Origin: DASUPK01 sp963848955
GTDB taxonomy: Bacteria > Actinomycetota > Thermoleophilia > Solirubrobacterales > 70-9
Reading direction: 5' to 3'
Assembly (NCBI GenBank): GCA_963848955.1
Contig: CAWKFQ010000004.1
Span: 62,001 to 126,000, forward strand
DNA length: 64,000 nucleotides
Position numbers and translations under genes: made by a program. Shown piece after piece: positions 21,220-30,800 of the stretch. The notes under the pieces were generated by a model. That model did not search any database. It saw only the letters and a list, made by a program, of their open reading frames with translations, and was not told the origin of the DNA. The stretch's first letter is position 1; every line of letters starts with the position of its first letter.

Positions 21220-22726
21220 CCGGCGAGCTCCGCGAGCAACTCCCGGGCGACCTCTCGATCATCGAAGACACCTGGCGGTCCCTTCGTGTCGTACATCATG
21301 CGCCGGCGACCGCCACGACCCAAGATCAACACGAGATCTCCCGGCCCGGCGACCGACAGCGCCCGGGATATCGCCTTCCGCCGGTCGAGCACGATCTCGA
21401 CCTCTCCCCCCGTGACCTGACGTGCGCCGGCGTGGACGCCCGGCACCTCGATCAGCTGCGGCTCCCCTCGCAGGCTCGACCCGCAGATGATCAGGTGATC
21501 GGCGCCCGAACTGCAGGCTCGACCGATGGCCTCCTGGTAGGGGCGAGTGCCGGGCCCAACCTTGCCCATCACGGCGATCACCCTGCCCTGCCGGGCGGCG
21601 GTCAGCTCACGCGCCAGGCCGAGCGTCTGCTCGACGCCCGCGGGAGTGTGGGCGAAGTCGACGACCACGTCGAAGGATTGCCCTCCGTCGACCGGCTCGA
21701 ACCGGCCCGGCACTGGCGATGTGCCCTCGAGGGCCTCCAACGTCTCTCGCGCAACAGGCCGAGTCCCTCCCCGAAGGCGAGCGCCGCGGCGACATTGGCG
21801 GCGTTGTGCGCGCCCGGTAGCCGCGTCTGGGTCTCGACGCGGTCGCCGAGGACGTCGATCTCGACCGTGCCGGCGCGCAGGGACGATCTGCAACTTCGAA
21901 TTCGGACGTCCGCGTCTGGCGCAAAGCCATAGGTGACCGTGCGGCCACCCCGCTCAGTCACCTCCGCCGCCAGCCGCCGGCCGAACTCATCGTCCGCGTT
22001 CAGGGCCGCAAGACTCACCGCCCTGTCCCCGCGGACGAAGAGGCGTCGTTTCGCGGCCGCGTACCCGGCCATGGAGCCGTGTCTTCCCAGGTGTGCGTTG
22101 CTCAGGTTGGTGAGCACGGCTGCCGCGGGCAGGAATTCCGGGGATCCCTCCGCCTGGTAGCTGGAGACCTCCGCGACCACCCAACCTCGGTGCTCTGGGG
22201 GCACGCCGGACATCGCCGGGCAGCGCCGAAAGCCCTCGACGTTTCCGCTGAGCAGGGGGTTCTCGCCCGCCGTCCGCAGGGCCGAGAGCACCAGCGCCGC
22301 CGTCGTCGACTTCCCGTCGGTGCCGGTCACCGCCACCACTGGCTGCCGCGACAGGCACCAGCCGAGCTCGAGCTCGTCGATCACCGGGAGGCCGCGCCCG
22401 CCGGCCGCCTCGATCACCGGATGGTTCATACGGATGCCAGGGCTCTTGACGACAAGCCGGACGCGATCGAGCGCGCCGATTGGGTCGTCCGTGAAGCCGA
22501 TGCCGCGCTTGGCGAGCGAGCGACGGGCTCGCCGGATCTCGGAGCCGATGGAGTCGTCGCATACGAGCACCGCCTCCGACCCCCTGCGCTGGGCGAGCGC
22601 CACGGCGGCGGACCGCCCGGCATTGCCCGTTCCCATGACCAGATAGGGCCCCTCGGGAACGACCGGCCTGCTCGGCCCGGCGACCTCACTGACAGGCAGC
22701 CCGCGAGCGACAGTCGACACGGACAT
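21186..22726 (-). CDS. Mur ligase family protein with MurD-like N-terminus and MurE-like C-terminus (one frameshift)
   Basis: A predicted ATP-dependent amide ligase. The N-terminal Rossmann region (PYLVMGTGNAGRSAAVAL) and VVKSPGIRMNHPVIEAA resemble MurD. The central ATPase domain has the P-loop VTGTDGKSTTAALVL, EVSSYQAEGSPEFLPAAAVL and NAHLGRHGSMAGYAAAK. The C-terminal domain, after a frame change near 21745, has DFAHTPAGVEQTLGLA and DDREVARELL, which are MurE-like, but where MurE carries its KGHE motif this protein has GRGGRR. The mosaic suggests a dedicated ligase for a substrate other than the standard stem peptide. It is divergent from a glycosyltransferase gene with 20 bp between starts. 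Confidence 0.78.
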
Positions 22727-22746
22727 GCTCGTATGGTGCCGAAGCG

Positions 22747-23760
22747 ATGCAGATCGTGCTCGGCACGCTCGAGTTCGGAGCGATCGGAGGGGCGGCTACT
22801 ACTCGCTGACCGTGGCGGTCAGAGCTGCAGCTGCTCGGTCACGATGTGACGATCTTCGCGCTGGAGAGCGGGGAGCTCGCCGAGGAGGCGGAGCGACGCG
22901 GCATCCGGGTGGCGGCGGGCGAGGACGCCCTGCCGGACGCCTGCGACGTCATCTATGCGCAGGACCGGGCGACCGCCTACCTGCTTGCGGACCGTTTCCC
23001 AGGGCGACCGCAGGCCTCTGCATGCACAGCGGCAGCAGCGAGCTCGACCGCTGGCAGCCTCCGCAGCTGTCGGGCGTTGTTGCGCGGTGGTCGTCCTACA
23101 CGACCGGCTCGCCCGGCGCGCGGCGGCGTTCGCCCAGAGCGTGGAGGTCGTGCTTCTCTGCCAGCCCGTCGACCTGGCGCGCTTCGCACCCAGATCGGCC
23201 ATCGGTGAGACCCCGCAACGAGCGCTGCTTCTGGGCAACTACGCTCTTGCCGATCGCCGCGAGGCTATCTTTCGGGCCTGCGACCAGGCCGGCCTCGAAT
23301 GCATCGAGCGAGGTCGATTCGGGCCACGGTTCACGCTGACGCCCGAGCAGGAGATCAATCAGGTGGACATTTGCCATGTTTGAGGGTTTTTTGCGCTCGG
23401 TCGTCTTCGCTACGGCTATTGGGTGGCGACGGTTGGGTGACGGCTGAGAGCTACTCGGCTTTGGTTTCGATCAACTTCGCTCACGCTAGCAGCAACGACT
23501 CGATGGTCACTCTCGAGATTTTGTTTTAGCGTTTGGGCGAGTACTGGCAGGCGATGGTCTTCGTCAACTTGGACTTGTTTCGCTGCATCACAGCGCGGCG
23601 CTGCACGCAGAGGTGCTCGTCGCTTTGTTCGAGGGTCTCGCGCTGGCTCCTCTCTCGACGGCCTTTGTTGCGGGTTTTCGCGCGGTTGTCGCGCGTTATG
23701 GCGACGGTGTCGCGGTCTCTCGGTTTGGCGCTGAGGCTCGTTTGCTCTCGCGAGGCCGGT
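22747..23760 (+). pseudogene. Glycosyltransferase (group 4-like), multiply frameshifted, probably degraded
   Basis: Fragments in order but in different frames: MQIVLGTLEFGAIGG start; GHDVTIFALESGELAEEAERRG; CDVIYAQDRATAYLLADRF; VVLHDRLARRAAAFAQSV; RALLLGNYALADRREAIFRACDQAGLECIERG; TPEQEINQVDI; GGDGWVTAESY; and HHSAALHAEVLVALFEGLA. These are the successive parts of a nucleotide-sugar glycosyltransferase with two Rossmann domains. At least four indels are needed, and the DIVVGYGRS-type catalytic stretch expected after INQVDI is scrambled. The 3' third has clearly lower GC. It may be a pseudogene or a poorly sequenced gene. It pairs divergently with the Mur ligase. Confidence 0.6.
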
Positions 23761-23858
23761 CGCTGAGGCGCGAGCGACGCTGCTGAGAGCCTTGGGCTCT
23801 CGCTCGGCTTTGGTATCGCTGGCTCGAGGGCTGTAGCGGCTGTCGCGCTAGTTGGAGT
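23386..23858. other. Low-GC, scrambled stretch at the end of the glycosyltransferase remnant
   Basis: Counting 23461-23580 gives 59 G+C in 120 bases, about 49%, far below the surroundings. The stretch is T-rich on the plus strand (TTTTTTG near 23388, TTTTGTTTTAG near 23520). Beyond the glycosyltransferase fragments I see no further gene, RNA or insertion-sequence signature. Confidence 0.5.
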
Positions 23859-24200
23859 GCTAGGTATCCGCTGCGAGCGCGAACGGGCTGCCCTCGGAGT
23901 CGCGGCAGATCGCCCAGCGCTCGCCGGGGTGGATCACTGATCCACCGAGCGCCTCGACGCGCTCGAGCGTTGCGGAAGGTCGGTACCGTGAAATAGGGAG
24001 TGAGGCGGTGTCCCGGGACCGGGCCCGCGCTCGTGTACCCCACCGAGGTCGGCGCCGCTCGTCTCCCATCCGGCGCCTCTTCGCTGTCCGGTGGCGCGAG
24101 CACGGCGCCGAGGACACCGCTCCAAAACCGCCGGGCACGCTCGGGGTCGTCGGCCGGGAACTCGATCAGCGGGGCAGACATGCCTGTGAGTATCGGCCAT
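23859..24200 (-). pseudogene. VOC-family protein, duplicated copy B, frameshifted
   Basis: A second copy of the 20872-21219 gene. Both ends match copy A almost base for base: the 5' part from the start through PLIEFPADDPERARRFWSG, and the 3' part encoding GGSVIHPGERWAICRDSEG. The middle has at least two indels, so no single frame reads through. The protein would be a VOC-fold dimer subunit. The pair lies in the same orientation on either side of the Mur ligase/glycosyltransferase pair, so a segmental duplication followed by divergence is the simplest explanation. Confidence 0.7.
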
Positions 24201-24238
24201 CCGGTCGCGCGCGGACCGAACCGCCGAGCACGATCGAG

Positions 24239-25121
24239 CTAGGCGATCCGCCGCATCAGCGCCGACTCGAAGCGGAACGGGCGGTTGTTGTCGTCGTCGA
24301 TCAGCTCGATCGACTCGAACTCGAAGCGGTCCGAGAAGATCTCGCGGAGCTCGTCATCGGTGAAGCCGCAGCCGGTCTCACTGGAGCGGCCCGGTGAGGA
24401 AACCGAGGAGCTTTCCGAGCGCCCCTCCGTACAGGCCGTCGAGGACCACGGTGGGGCGGGTCGAGACATGGTGGCAGATCAGGTGGAAGAGCCCGGCCGG
24501 CGCCAGCCGGTCCGCCACCAGGTTCTTGTAGTCCTCGAACTGGAAGACCTGGAGGTGGTGGAGCATGCCACGGTCGAAGACGAAGTCGTAGGGCTGCCCG
24601 GGCGGGCTCCGAGCTCGAAGACGTCGCCCTCGACCAACTCGATCTCCACCCCGGCCTGGCGCTGCTTCTCTCGGGCCATCTCGAGCGCCGTGGGTGAGAC
24701 GTCGACGGCGGTCACCGCGCAGCCGCGGCTCGCCATGAAGACGGCGTTCACGCCGTCGCCGCAGCCCAGCTCGAGAACCCTGCTGGGGCTGGAAACCCGG
24801 CCGCTCGAAGAGCTCGACGAGCGCCCGAACCGGCCGCTCGCTCTCCCACGGCAGGCAGCCCAGGAGCTGCTGCGAGCGCGAGGAGTAGATCGCCTCCCAG
24901 CGCAGCGACTTTCGCTTCAGGCCGCTCGCCACGGTCTCGGCGAGCTCGGCGCCGACGTCGCGATGGAAGTCGTGGAGGTCCCTGGCCGTCACCGACCGCG
25001 CCTCGCGCTCCCCGAACGCCTCGCCGAGCGCCTCCAGATACGGGGCCGCGGCGATCAGGCTCTCGACCGAGTTCGCCCGGCCGAACTCGACGAGCCGGCC
25101 GACGAGCTCCTTCGTCGTCAT
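24239..25121 (-). CDS. Class I SAM-dependent methyltransferase (frame disrupted), last gene of the NRPS operon
   Basis: Reconstructed at about 290 residues. The N-terminal helical part (MTTKELVGRLVEFGRANSV, YLEALGEAFGEREARSV) precedes a SAM-binding Rossmann domain: glycine-rich loop, NAVFMASRGCAVTAVDVSP, AREKQRQAGVEIELVEGDVF, then QPYDFVFDRGMLHHLQVF and VADRLAPAGLFHLICHH. The C-terminus has GFTDDELREIFSDRFEFESIEL. Frame changes occur near 24790, 24605 and 24380. It begins 10 bp after the JmjC-like gene, so it is probably a tailoring enzyme of the NRPS product; the methylated atom (N, O or C) is unknown. Confidence 0.75.
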
Positions 25122-25131
25122 CTGAACCGGG

Positions 25132-26425
25132 CTACCAGGCTGCGCCGGGAGTGGCGAGATAGGCGACCAGCTGAGCCGCCTCCGCCTTGGTGAGCCGGTC
25201 GAGGTCGTCCTTGCCGAGCCGGTTGCGGAGGATCGTCCGCATCACCTCGTCCGAATAGCCGGCACGGCTCGCGCCACTCTCCACCATCTCCTTCTGCCGC
25301 GGGTCGATCTCGCCGGTGGGGCGGGTGCGGGCGATCAGCGCGGGATCCTCGTACTTGAGGCCGCCCTTCATGTCATTGCCCTCGGCGATCCGGGTGACCT
25401 GCTCCTCCTCGCGGTCCGGCGGGCAGAGAGCCTCCGGGTCGGCCTCCGGGGAGATGTCCGCGCAGAGCCGCCTGAACAGCGCCCGCATGTCCCGCACCTT
25501 GTGCCGGACGTCCGTGGTCGGCTGCACGTAGGCCGCGGCGATCTCGTCGACGACCGGCTCGAAGTCGCGGAGGACGTTCTCGGGCCCGACCATCTTCGCC
25601 GCGACGTTCTGGATGTACGGGTCGCGGTGGAAATTGTCGACCGAGAGGAAGCGCCCGTAGCGGCTGCGGCCGAAGCGGTAGTTGAACGACATCGCGTCGT
25701 CCATGTACTCGAGGTGGTGCCACATCAGCATCGGGATGTAGATCGTCTCCCCGGGCTCGAGGACCGTGTGGTAGCCGCCCGCCCGCTCGGCCCAGTCGAG
25801 CTTCTCCTCGAGGCTCATGTCCTCCAGGTAGAGGCCGGCCAGGGAGGGGCGGAGTAGGGGCCGTCGAGCGTCCGCAGGTGCATCGCGGCGGCCGGTGGGA
25901 AGAGCACCACTCGCTTTCGCCCGTAGACCTGGTGCAGGAGGACGTCGCGCTGGTCGCCGTCGAAGTGGAGGTGACCCGACGTTGCCCGCGTTCGCCAGGA
26001 AGATGGCGGACACCAGGTCGTAGTCGCCGTACTTCTTCGGCAGCCCGAGGATCTCCTCGCCGGGATGGGTCACCGTGCAGATCTCGGGCAGGTCGAACGA
26101 GGCCAGGACGCGGGCGGGCGTGTCGTACTCCGTGCAGCAGAGCCGCGTCTCCGGGTTGGATTGCGAGAAGTCGACGTAGCTCCCGCAGCGACATCACGGT
26201 CGGCTCCGGCGCCGCGGCGTTGCCCTCGGCGCTCGTGTACTCCTCCTGGACGACCAGGTTGACGTCGCCCCAGGCGCGGACGGCGTCGTCGACCGTCGTG
26301 ATCTGTGAGATCTCCTGCCCCTCGAAGAGGTTCGTGATCACGACCGGCTCGCGGGTGTAGGCGTACTCCGCGAGGAAGTCCGCCTGACTCGGCATCGCGA
26401 TCCGCGGGATCTCCCGTATCGCCAT
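25132..26425 (-). CDS. JmjC/cupin-like Fe(II)/2-oxoglutarate-type oxygenase (frame disrupted)
   Basis: A predicted non-haem iron oxygenase of about 430 residues. The N-terminus IREIPRIAMPSQADFLAEY and EPVVITNLFEG are typical of cupin_8/JmjC proteins. After a frame change near 26080 comes YDLVSAIFLANAGN; a further frame change gives GHLHFDGDQ with the iron-binding His-x-Asp pair. GETIYIPMLMWHHLEYMDD then supplies the distal His. A long helical C-terminus contains GYSDEVMRTILRNRLGKDDL. Such enzymes hydroxylate amino-acid or peptidyl side chains in several peptide pathways. It sits 9 bp after the PPTase and 10 bp before the methyltransferase, so side-chain hydroxylation of the NRPS product is the likely role (inference). 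Confidence 0.78.
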
Positions 26426-26434
26426 GAGCCCTCG

Positions 26435-27046
26435 TTATATCGAGGTTGCGTCGACCTGCACCGGCGCGCCCTCGATCGCTACCGCGGCCGCGAATCCGTC
26501 GGCGAGATCGAGGTCCACGATCGACCAGCCTCGCGGGGTCTCGCCGATCAGCTCCAGGCCCGCGCCGCGGCCCTTCGCGTAGGCCTCCTGCCGGACCCAG
26601 GCGCGGAAGAACTCCGCCGTCCGCTCGGTACCCGTGCGGCACTCGATCTCGTCAGCCGTCGGCGCCGGCAGATAGCGGCGGGCGATCCCGGTGGTGAAGA
26701 GCTCATCACGCTTTGCCTCGACGTCGACGCCGACCTCGCGACCCTCAGAAAGCGCCAGCGCCACCAGCCCGTTGGAGTGCGAGAGGTTGAAGCGCAGGCC
26801 GGTGTCCTCGGCGAGCCGCGGCTTGCCGTGCTCGCCGTAGGCGAACGCGACCCGGTCCGGGTCGATGCCGAGGCGCTCCCCGAGGAGCGTCCGGAGAAGG
26901 CCGCGGGCGACCACGTAGCGCGAGCGATCGCGAGCGAACATGAACGATGCCGCTCGGTCGAGCTCGTCGGGCGACAACACGGGCTCGAAGCCATCCGCGT
27001 CGTGGCCGTCCAGCCATCCCCACCGCACCGTCACGTCGCCATTCAT
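26435..27046 (-). CDS. Sfp-type 4'-phosphopantetheinyl transferase
   Basis: Transfers phosphopantetheine from CoA to the conserved serine of carrier domains. The 203-residue protein starts MNGDVTVRWGWLDG at 27044-27046, overlapping the NRPS stop by 4 nt. It has RYVVARGLLRTLLGERLG, GKPRLAEDTGLRFNLSHSNG, the metal-binding GVDVEAKRD (about 100-108), and FFRAWVRQEAYAKGRGAGL (about 140-158), the W-x-x-K/R-E-A-x-x-K signature. Its overlap with the NRPS makes it the dedicated activator of the three carrier domains encoded upstream. Confidence 0.93.
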   Translation of the reverse strand: MNGDVTVRWGWLDGHDADGFEPVLSPDELDRAASFMFARDRSRYVVARGLLRTLLGERLGIDPDRVAFAYGEHGKPRLAEDTGLRFNLSHSNGLVALALSEGREVGVDVEAKRDELFTTGIARRYLPAPTADEIECRTGTERTAEFFRAWVRQEAYAKGRGAGLELIGETPRGWSIVDLDLADGFAAAVAIEGAPVQVDATSI

Positions 27047-27840
27047 CCGATTCCGGCTCCGTTCGTGGCTGCGTCGTGGTCCGCCCTGGCTCGCCGGAGG
27101 CAATCGTCGAGGGTCGCGGCGGTGGTCGCGGCGTGGTCCCGAAGGTGGGTGTAGTGGTCGCCCGGCAGATAGCGGACCTCGAGCCCGCCGGCCGCGACGT
27201 CCTTCCAAACCCGGGCCGCGTCCTCCACCTCGCGGTCCTCGCAGGCGAGGAAGACGAGCTTGCCCTCGTAGGGCTGGGGGCGGTAGCCGAGAATGCGGCG
27301 CAGATAGCGATTGCCGATCGCGGAGCGGCGCATGCCTATGCGCTGCTCCTCGGTTGGCGAGAACAGCACCCTGGCCCGGTCCTGTACGCGCCCGGCGGCT
27401 CCTCGGAGGCCGCCGGGTCGGGCCACTCCGGGCGGCAGGGTGTCCTGCCAGAGATTGAGCAGCTGGTTGCGGATCATGCGCGGCCGGGTCGGGAAGTTGC
27501 TATCGATCAGGATCAGTACCGGGACCTGCTCGCCGGCGGCACGAAGCTGCTGGGCGAGCTCGAAGGCGACGACGCCACCGACGCAGCTGCCGCTGATGTA
27601 GTACGGGCCGCGCGGCTGCACCTTGCGGATCTCCTCGAGGTGCTCGGCGGCCATCGCCTCGACGCTCTCGTGCGGTTCGACCAGGTCGTCCACACCTCGG
27701 GCTCGGAGGCCGTAGAACGGCTGATCCGGATTGAGATAGCGCGCGAGCCTGGCGTAGACGAGCAGTTCCTGCTCGCCGCCCATGCCGCCGGCGACGAGGA
27801 AGAGCGGCGGCAGCTCGCCTTCGGGCCGGATCGGCACGAG
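27043..27840 (-). other. NRPS thioesterase domain with Cys in the nucleophile position
   Basis: Starts around LPPLFLVAGGMGG. The nucleophile elbow reads YYISGSCVGGVVAFELAQ, so the usual G-x-S-x-G serine is a cysteine. LVFLACEDREVED and LPGDHYTHLRDHA supply the acid and His candidates. It releases the peptide by hydrolysis, cyclisation or transfer. Confidence 0.8.
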
Positions 27841-30800
27841 CGGGGGATGCGCGGACTCGGCGGGCGCTCGAGTGAGAGGGCGGGCGTGGCGTCGGGGACG
27901 GGCTCCGAGTCGACAGCGCCAGCCTGCTCGACCTCCCGGACGAGCGCCCCGAACGTCGGCTCCACCAGCAGCGACCTCACGGTGAGCTCCACTCCGAAGG
28001 CCTCGTTCACGTCGTGGATCAGCTTCATCGCCAGCAGCGAGTGTCCCCCTGAGGCGAAGAAGTCGTCCTCGGGGCGGGCCGCATCCACGCCCAGCACCTC
28101 CGCCCAGATCCCGGCGACGATCTGCTCGATCTGGGCCGTCTGTCGCCGGCGTCGGCCTCAGATCCGCCTGCATCCCCGCGTGCGCGCTCGACCTCTCGGA
28201 CGAGCGCCCCGAACGTCGGCTCCACCAGCAGCGACCTCACGGTGAGCTCCACTCCGAAGGCCTCGTTCACGTCGTGGATCAGCTTCATCGCCAGCAGCGA
28301 GTGTCCGCCTGAGGCGAAGAAGTCGTCGTCGGGGCGGGCCGCATCGACGCCCAGCACCTCGCCCAGATCCCGGCGACGATCTCCTCGACCTGGCTGCCCG
28401 CGGGATCGCCCGGCCCTCCGTCTCGGGCGCTCCGGCCTGGTCCGCCAGCGCCGCCCGGTCCACTTTGCCGTTCGGGGTCACCGGGAGGCGCTCGACGAGG
28501 GCGAACGCGGACGGAACCATGTATGGCGGGCAGCTTCTCGGCGAGGAACGACCTCAGCTCGGCCTCTCCTCACCCACGGGTCGGCGACGACGAAGGCCAC
28601 CATCCGCCGGTCGCCGTCGCGGTCGGCAGGCGCGACGACGGCCGCCTCGCGCACCTCGGGGTGGCCGATAAGCGCCGCCTCGACCTCGCCCGGCTCGACC
28701 CGGAAGCCGCGGACCTTGACCTGGTGGTCCTGCCGGCCGAGGAACTCGAGCTTGCCGTCGGGCCGCCAGCGCACGAGGTCGCCGGTGCGGTAGAGCCGCT
28801 CGCCGCCGAACGGGCTGGCGACGAAGCGCTCGGCCGTCAGCTCGGGCCGGTCCAGGTAGCCGCGCGCCAGGCCGTCGCCGCCGATGTAGAGCTCGCCCGG
28901 CACCCCGACCGGCACGGCTCGAGCTGGCCGTCGAGCACGTAGACCTGGTGTTGGCGATCGGCCGGCCGATCGGCACCGAGTCGTCGACGGCGACGCCGGA
29001 GGATCGCGTCGAAGCAGCAGGAGAACGTCGTCGCCTCGGTCGGCCCGTAGCCGTTGACCAGCCTGACGCCGGGCAGGCGCCCGCATCGCGTGCGACACCC
29101 GGTCGGGCAGCAGCGCGTCGCCGCCGGCGAGCAGCTGCCGCAGCCCGCTGAGCGCCTCGACGTCCATGTCGACCACCTGGTGGAAGAGCCCCGCGGTGAG
29201 CCAGAGCGTGGTGACGCCGTGCCGCTCGAGCTGGCCCCAGCTCGGCGAGGTCGATCGCATCCGGCCGGGTAGAGGACCAGCGCGCGCCGTTCAGCAGCGC
29301 GCCCCAGATCTCGAACGTCGAGGCGTCGAAGGCGAGCGGCGCGAACTGGAGGAAGACCTGATCGCGGCCCGAAGTCCGCGTAGTCCTGCCCGACCAGCCG
29401 CACCACGTGCGGTGGGTGACGACGACGCCCTTCGGCCCCGGTCGAGCCCGACGTGTACATCACGTAGGCCGTCGCCCGTGCGCCGACGTCGGCGCCGTCG
29501 ATGCGCCTCCTCGATCTCGGTCCAGATCGCCGGCTTTGAGAGGAAGCTGAGAAGTCGAGGCACGAGCGAGATCCCCGCGTCGCCCGGATGACGAAGTCGC
29601 GCCTCTCGGCCGGGTCGCTCGGGTCGAGCGGCACATAGGCGCCGCCCGCCTTGAGGACCCCGAGGAGCGCCACGACCATGTCAAGCGATCGCTCCAGCGA
29701 AACGCCGATCCGCGAGCCGGCTTACGCCGCGGGCGCGAAGGTGGCGGGCGAGCTGGTTCGAGCTGCGGTCGAGGTCGCCGTAGGTGATGGAATCGTCCGC
29801 GGTCACCACGGCGATGGCGCCGGGGTAGCGCCGCGCGGCCTCCGCGAAGCAATGGTCGATCGATGCGTCTCGCGGGTAGTCAGCGGCCGTGTCGTTCCAC
29901 TCGACCAGCAGGCGGCGCCGCTCCGAGCCTGGCGAGGAGCTGGAGCGCGGAGGCGCGGCCTCCGGGCTCCGAGACGAGTGACTCGAGGAGCCGGCAGTAG
30001 TCCCTCACCATGCGCTCGGCAGTCGCGGCCGAGAACAAGTCGCTGTTGTACTCCCAGATGATGGTCGGCTCGGTCGGGGTCTCACCGCGGCCGTCGTGGT
30101 TGACGACCACCACGTTGACCTCGGCCTTCGCCGAGCCGTTCCCCGGAGTCTCGTCAGGCACGATCTCGAGGCTGCCGGCGCTGAGATCCGGAAGCGGTGC
30201 GTCCGCGAACGAGAACAGCGTCTGGTAGAGGGGCGTGTGGCTCGAGCTGCGGGACGGCGCGACCGCTTCGACCACCCGAGGGAAGGGCACGTCCTGATTC
30301 GCCTGTCCCTCGAGCACGGCGGCGCGCACACGGCCGAGCAGCTCCGTCACGGACGGGTCGTCGCTCAGGTCGACGCGGAGCGCAACCGTGTTGATGAACA
30401 TCCCGAGCATGTCGTCGAGCTCGCGCAGCCGGCGGTTCGCCATGCCCGAGCCCACAATCACGTCCCCGGCGCCGCTGTAGCGCTGGAGCAGGACGCAGAA
30501 GGCCGCGAGCATCGTCATGAACGGGGTCACGCCCTGCGCCCGCGCGAAGTGACGCAGCCGCTCGGCCACGTCCGACCGAAGATCGACGCAGACCTGATCC
30601 CCGCGGAAGGTCTGGCGCGCCGGGCGGGTACGGTCGTACGCGAGCGCCATCGGCTCGGGCGGATCGGCCAGCCGCTCCCGCCAGTAGCCGAGCTGCTCGG
30701 CCGGCGATCTCGGTGTCGAGGAGCGCGCGCTGCCAGGCCGCGAAGTCCCTGAACTGGGAGCCGAGTCGAGCTCGGCCGCCGGCAGACGGGTTGCGCTCGC

